Shown in pieces: positions 6,001-7,377 of a stretch of DNA of 7,377 bases. The stretch comes from an uncultured Acetatifactor sp. Lineage in GTDB: Bacteria > Bacillota > Clostridia > Lachnospirales > Lachnospiraceae. A program made the position numbers and the translations under genes. The notes beneath the pieces were generated by a model. That model made no database searches, was not told where the DNA came from, and saw only the letters and a list, made by a program, of their open reading frames with translations. The first letter of the stretch is position 1; each line of letters begins with the position of its first letter. The stretch is from NCBI GenBank assembly GCA_910578215.1, contig CAJTPH010000052.1, positions 1 through 7,377 of the forward strand, written 5' to 3'.

Positions 6001-7377
6001 AAGTGTCAAAGAGTATTTCCGGGATATGTACCCCGCCATGACAAGAGAGGCTGAAAAGTGGGAATTCCGTTTCAAGGTGCTTCCTGATTACGATATCCAT
6101 GCATTAAATGGTAAGACACAGGCTGATATATTGGAAATGCTGCAGACCGATGGTTTCCAGTATGGCGAGCAGACATTTAATTCCTTACTCCGATTGGCTG
6201 GTGACTATGGGATTGTTATTGGTGATGATTCGGAAAAAATTCAGCAGTTATTAGATTTGCTTGTAGAATGGGAAATTTTGCAAGGGGACATTACAGACAT
6301 TTCGGAAACAGCCCCCGCCACCTTTTCCGACATCTTCTCCCTGAAAGATGCTAACAACACTCTCACCACCCTTGGTAAGATCTCAGAGTCAATCGACACG
6401 CTCCAGAACGCCTACAAAACTCTCTCCGACGCTATAGGCGAATACAACGAGGAAGGCGCTTTTTCTGTTGACACATTACAATCCGTAATTGCTTTAGGTG
6501 ACAATTGGCTTGATTATCTGGTAAATGGAGAAGGTAAATTGAAGCTGAACAAGGAATCCTTGGAACAGCTTACACGTGCGCGGCTCAATGATATGCATGC
6601 CCAGGCAATTAATAATGTTATAAATAATGTAGCAAAGATCCAATCGGACGAGGATGCAATCAAATACCTTACCTCAACGAATTATGCCCTTGCAGAATCT
6701 TATGAAGAAGTTGCACAGATGAAATTAATGGACGCAAGGGCAAGTTTGGAAGCAGCGGTTGCAGCAGGGACTTTGTCTGAGGAAAATATGCATGCTGCCA
6801 TGGCAAAGGCGTCAGATGATATCGCCAAAATTAAAAGACTGTTTATGAATACAGGCATAGATGCAGATTCCATATTGGGCGGGTCAGGTTCTAGTTCCAG
6901 CGCTATATCAGAAAAAGACACCATAAAAGAATTTGACTGGATAGGACAGGCGATTGAAAATGTAGAAAAAGAAGTCAAAAAACTTGACGAAATAGCCAAC
7001 TCATCCTATGCAACCTTTTCCCAGAAAAACGCAGCTCTTGCAAAAGAAATCAGCAAAGTCAACGAAGAAATTGTCCTACAACAGCAGGCATATGAGGAAT
7101 ACATGCGGAAGGCTGATGCGATTGGTCTGGGTGAAGATTACAAAGTCCTCGTTCGTGATGGTGCCATCAATATCGAAAATATTTCTGATGAAGACCTGCA
7201 AAATAAAATATCTGATTATCAGAAGTGGCATGAAAAGGCGGTTGCTGTATCCGATGCTATTTCCGGTCTGAATGAACAATTGAAAGATCTTCACGTTAGA
7301 GGATATGAACTGCGGGCTGAAAGGCTGGAAGATTTACTGAATAATGCTTCAATTACAGAAAAGCAATACTTAGAAGA
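3020..7377 (+). CDS. phage tail tape measure protein (TMP-C), TP901-type, incomplete at window end
   Basis: This frame runs 1452 codons without a stop and leaves the window. Tape measure proteins form the rod that sets tail length inside the assembling tail tube and are later ejected with the DNA. Residues 1-230 are a charged helical N-terminus (MSKEFYLDLIASLQQAKSKK). About 235-407 match the conserved TP901 TMP core as I know it: LTEISKTSEMTKRQLKELG, VQEMARSGYESLSKELAELS, then the GVAIDELTAAEATMIAVTKR and FRSIVLNLQQVSG signature. A hydrophobic stretch at 690-715 (ILLNSAITMLGGWAIQF...) is a likely membrane-active segment, normal for TMPs. From about 1102 (FSDIFSLKDANNTLTTLGKI) begins a module I recognise from Lachnospiraceae prophage TMPs. 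A Gly/Ser linker lies at about 1287-1295, and coiled-coil helices (DWIGQAIENVEKEVKKL, then NEEIVLQQQAYEEYMRKADA) continue to the edge. Start is TTG with AGGAGG nine bases upstream. It is the only apparently full TMP of the three in the window. A minor alternative is a tape-measure-derived protein of a tailocin. Confidence 0.93.
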   Translation, partial: MSKEFYLDLIASLQQAKSKKQVNADIKILEKAINMLRLTATLTKGDTKREINNYIKELSGKLDYIKLKGKIDDKKLKREIENSLHNMTFKEIDALNIDSNKAKLKLQKAMADMKAYAEKIPISVNVSLKKEKLGNDLTTFLNKNSKLRESSILLAESEKIRELIDSVDDKGTLRNATDAFSLFKSEVISTGYAGKSTSQKIKDMLGHITKIGSFFGVASLALNNFRKSLSTLRSNDTILTEISKTSEMTKRQLKELGDEAFKVASKYGQLSGNYLLGVQEMARSGYESLSKELAELSLLAQSAGDMTADSANNYLLATDAAYKYSGSVEKLNAALDGANYISNKNSASLTDIADATRVSASFAANAGVAIDELTAAEATMIAVTKRSGSEIGRAFRSIVLNLQQVSGEFDGEVIDEEQLKKVEKTCHDLGVELEYMKDGVPTLRNTMDVLRDLAEVYNSLPDNSAEKQGLISSLGGKYHANSLSALLSRWDLYEKMLSEFSQGTGSALEEAEKTADSWEGRIAKLQNSWDSFINTLTNKEAIKGGISFFDRLIQGATELTNAIGEIPVVLTALNSALVMTNKDYGITQIWNKDNGKIDLQGNIFGIDITNIKNMKKHFAEAEGAIAGWNKEVLKGNVDINDFNEAIVKNNTQFKAYLSTCSKDAPASLEGYKAHLKAAGVSTDALRLKTILLNSAITMLGGWAIQFLVTGLYQLFQVSNNVAEKAQELGNTFKSTKSDIDDYKSKIEDLYKVINDNGSSISDVTEARKNLMVIQDELIEKFGDEEGAIKNITDAIGGQADALDELTEKQWQEAKNKFNDGDFLNDIGNWMDGYEDNFDRMVNEMENYYFVFSLEKSKRNSDFVKALEDAGYEFDSLFGTLTLHGPLESVYDDIIKIQKIAEDYGAPNSLIKELREEANREKNSLERYRNIWDTHILRDVILENEDLTQSWNDVNEAYSDYRKAFEAGDKDAQNNAIGEFAQSLNEVLDNSDVKESVKEYFRDMYPAMTREAEKWEFRFKVLPDYDIHALNGKTQADILEMLQTDGFQYGEQTFNSLLRLAGDYGIVIGDDSEKIQQLLDLLVEWEILQGDITDISETAPATFSDIFSLKDANNTLTTLGKISESIDTLQNAYKTLSDAIGEYNEEGAFSVDTLQSVIALGDNWLDYLVNGEGKLKLNKESLEQLTRARLNDMHAQAINNVINNVAKIQSDEDAIKYLTSTNYALAESYEEVAQMKLMDARASLEAAVAAGTLSEENMHAAMAKASDDIAKIKRLFMNTGIDADSILGGSGSSSSAISEKDTIKEFDWIGQAIENVEKEVKKLDEIANSSYATFSQKNAALAKEISKVNEEIVLQQQAYEEYMRKADAIGLGEDYKVLVRDGAINIENISDEDLQNKISDYQKWHEKAVAVSDAISGLNEQLKDLHVRGYELRAERLEDLLNNASITEKQYLE
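6302..6480 (+). other. C-rich patch at a module boundary inside the tape measure gene
   Basis: By hand count, 6301-6480 has about 49% G+C, compared with about 37% in the preceding 60 bases. Codons shift to C-ending forms (GCC ACC, TCC GAC ATC TTC TCC, CTC ACC ACC CTT). The change coincides with the beginning of the recurrent module at about residue 1102. This suggests mosaic exchange between tape-measure genes, with the donor having another codon preference. The patch is short and base composition alone cannot prove transfer. Confidence 0.45.

Noticed and set aside
1..7377. CRISPR array, tRNA genes, transposase or integrase genes
   Set aside because: No regularly spaced short repeats, cloverleaf-like sequences, inverted terminal repeats or recombinase motifs were found; the rearrangements are not explained by an insertion sequence inside the window.

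Overview
The window is a piece of a tailed-phage (prophage) tail region, most likely from an AT-rich Bacillota host such as a Clostridia/Lachnospiraceae member. The reasons are strong GGAGG-type ribosome binding sites, TTG and GTG starts, intrinsic terminators, and a tape measure protein of the type common in Lachnospiraceae prophages. Everything supportable lies on the + strand. The host assignment comes from general familiarity with these families, not from a search.

The right 60% (3020 to the window end) is one uninterrupted gene for a very large phage tail tape measure protein (TMP-C), at least 1452 residues and still open at the edge. The left 40% is a broken, repetitive array. Three times the same order appears: intrinsic terminator, then the 5' end of a tape-measure-like gene. 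Twice this is followed by the end of an unrecognised helical protein gene, a 24-codon reading frame starting on its stop codon, and a zinc-ribbon gene. TMP-A (32 to about 639) keeps the N-terminal region but stops just before the conserved TP901-type core. TMP-B (1554-1676) keeps about 35 codons. TMP-C appears intact within the window. The three starts differ in sequence but share a recognisable N-terminal pattern.

A direct repeat of about 285-303 bp (640-925 and 2168-2470, about 94% identical by hand alignment) carries the end of the helical protein gene plus the leader of the zinc-ribbon gene. Identity stops at the zinc-ribbon start codon, and the two zinc-ribbon proteins differ (six versus four CxxC pairs). 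The simplest history is duplication of a unit [helical protein - small ORF - zinc ribbon - terminator - TMP], followed by deletions that each removed the 3' part of one TMP and the 5' part of the next helical gene.

How the parts work together is mostly inference. The TMP sets tail length and helps deliver DNA. The zinc-ribbon and helical proteins have no proven role, but their repeated position in front of TMP starts suggests they belong to the tape-measure module. Terminators between zinc ribbon and TMP imply that TMP transcription depends on read-through or a local promoter.
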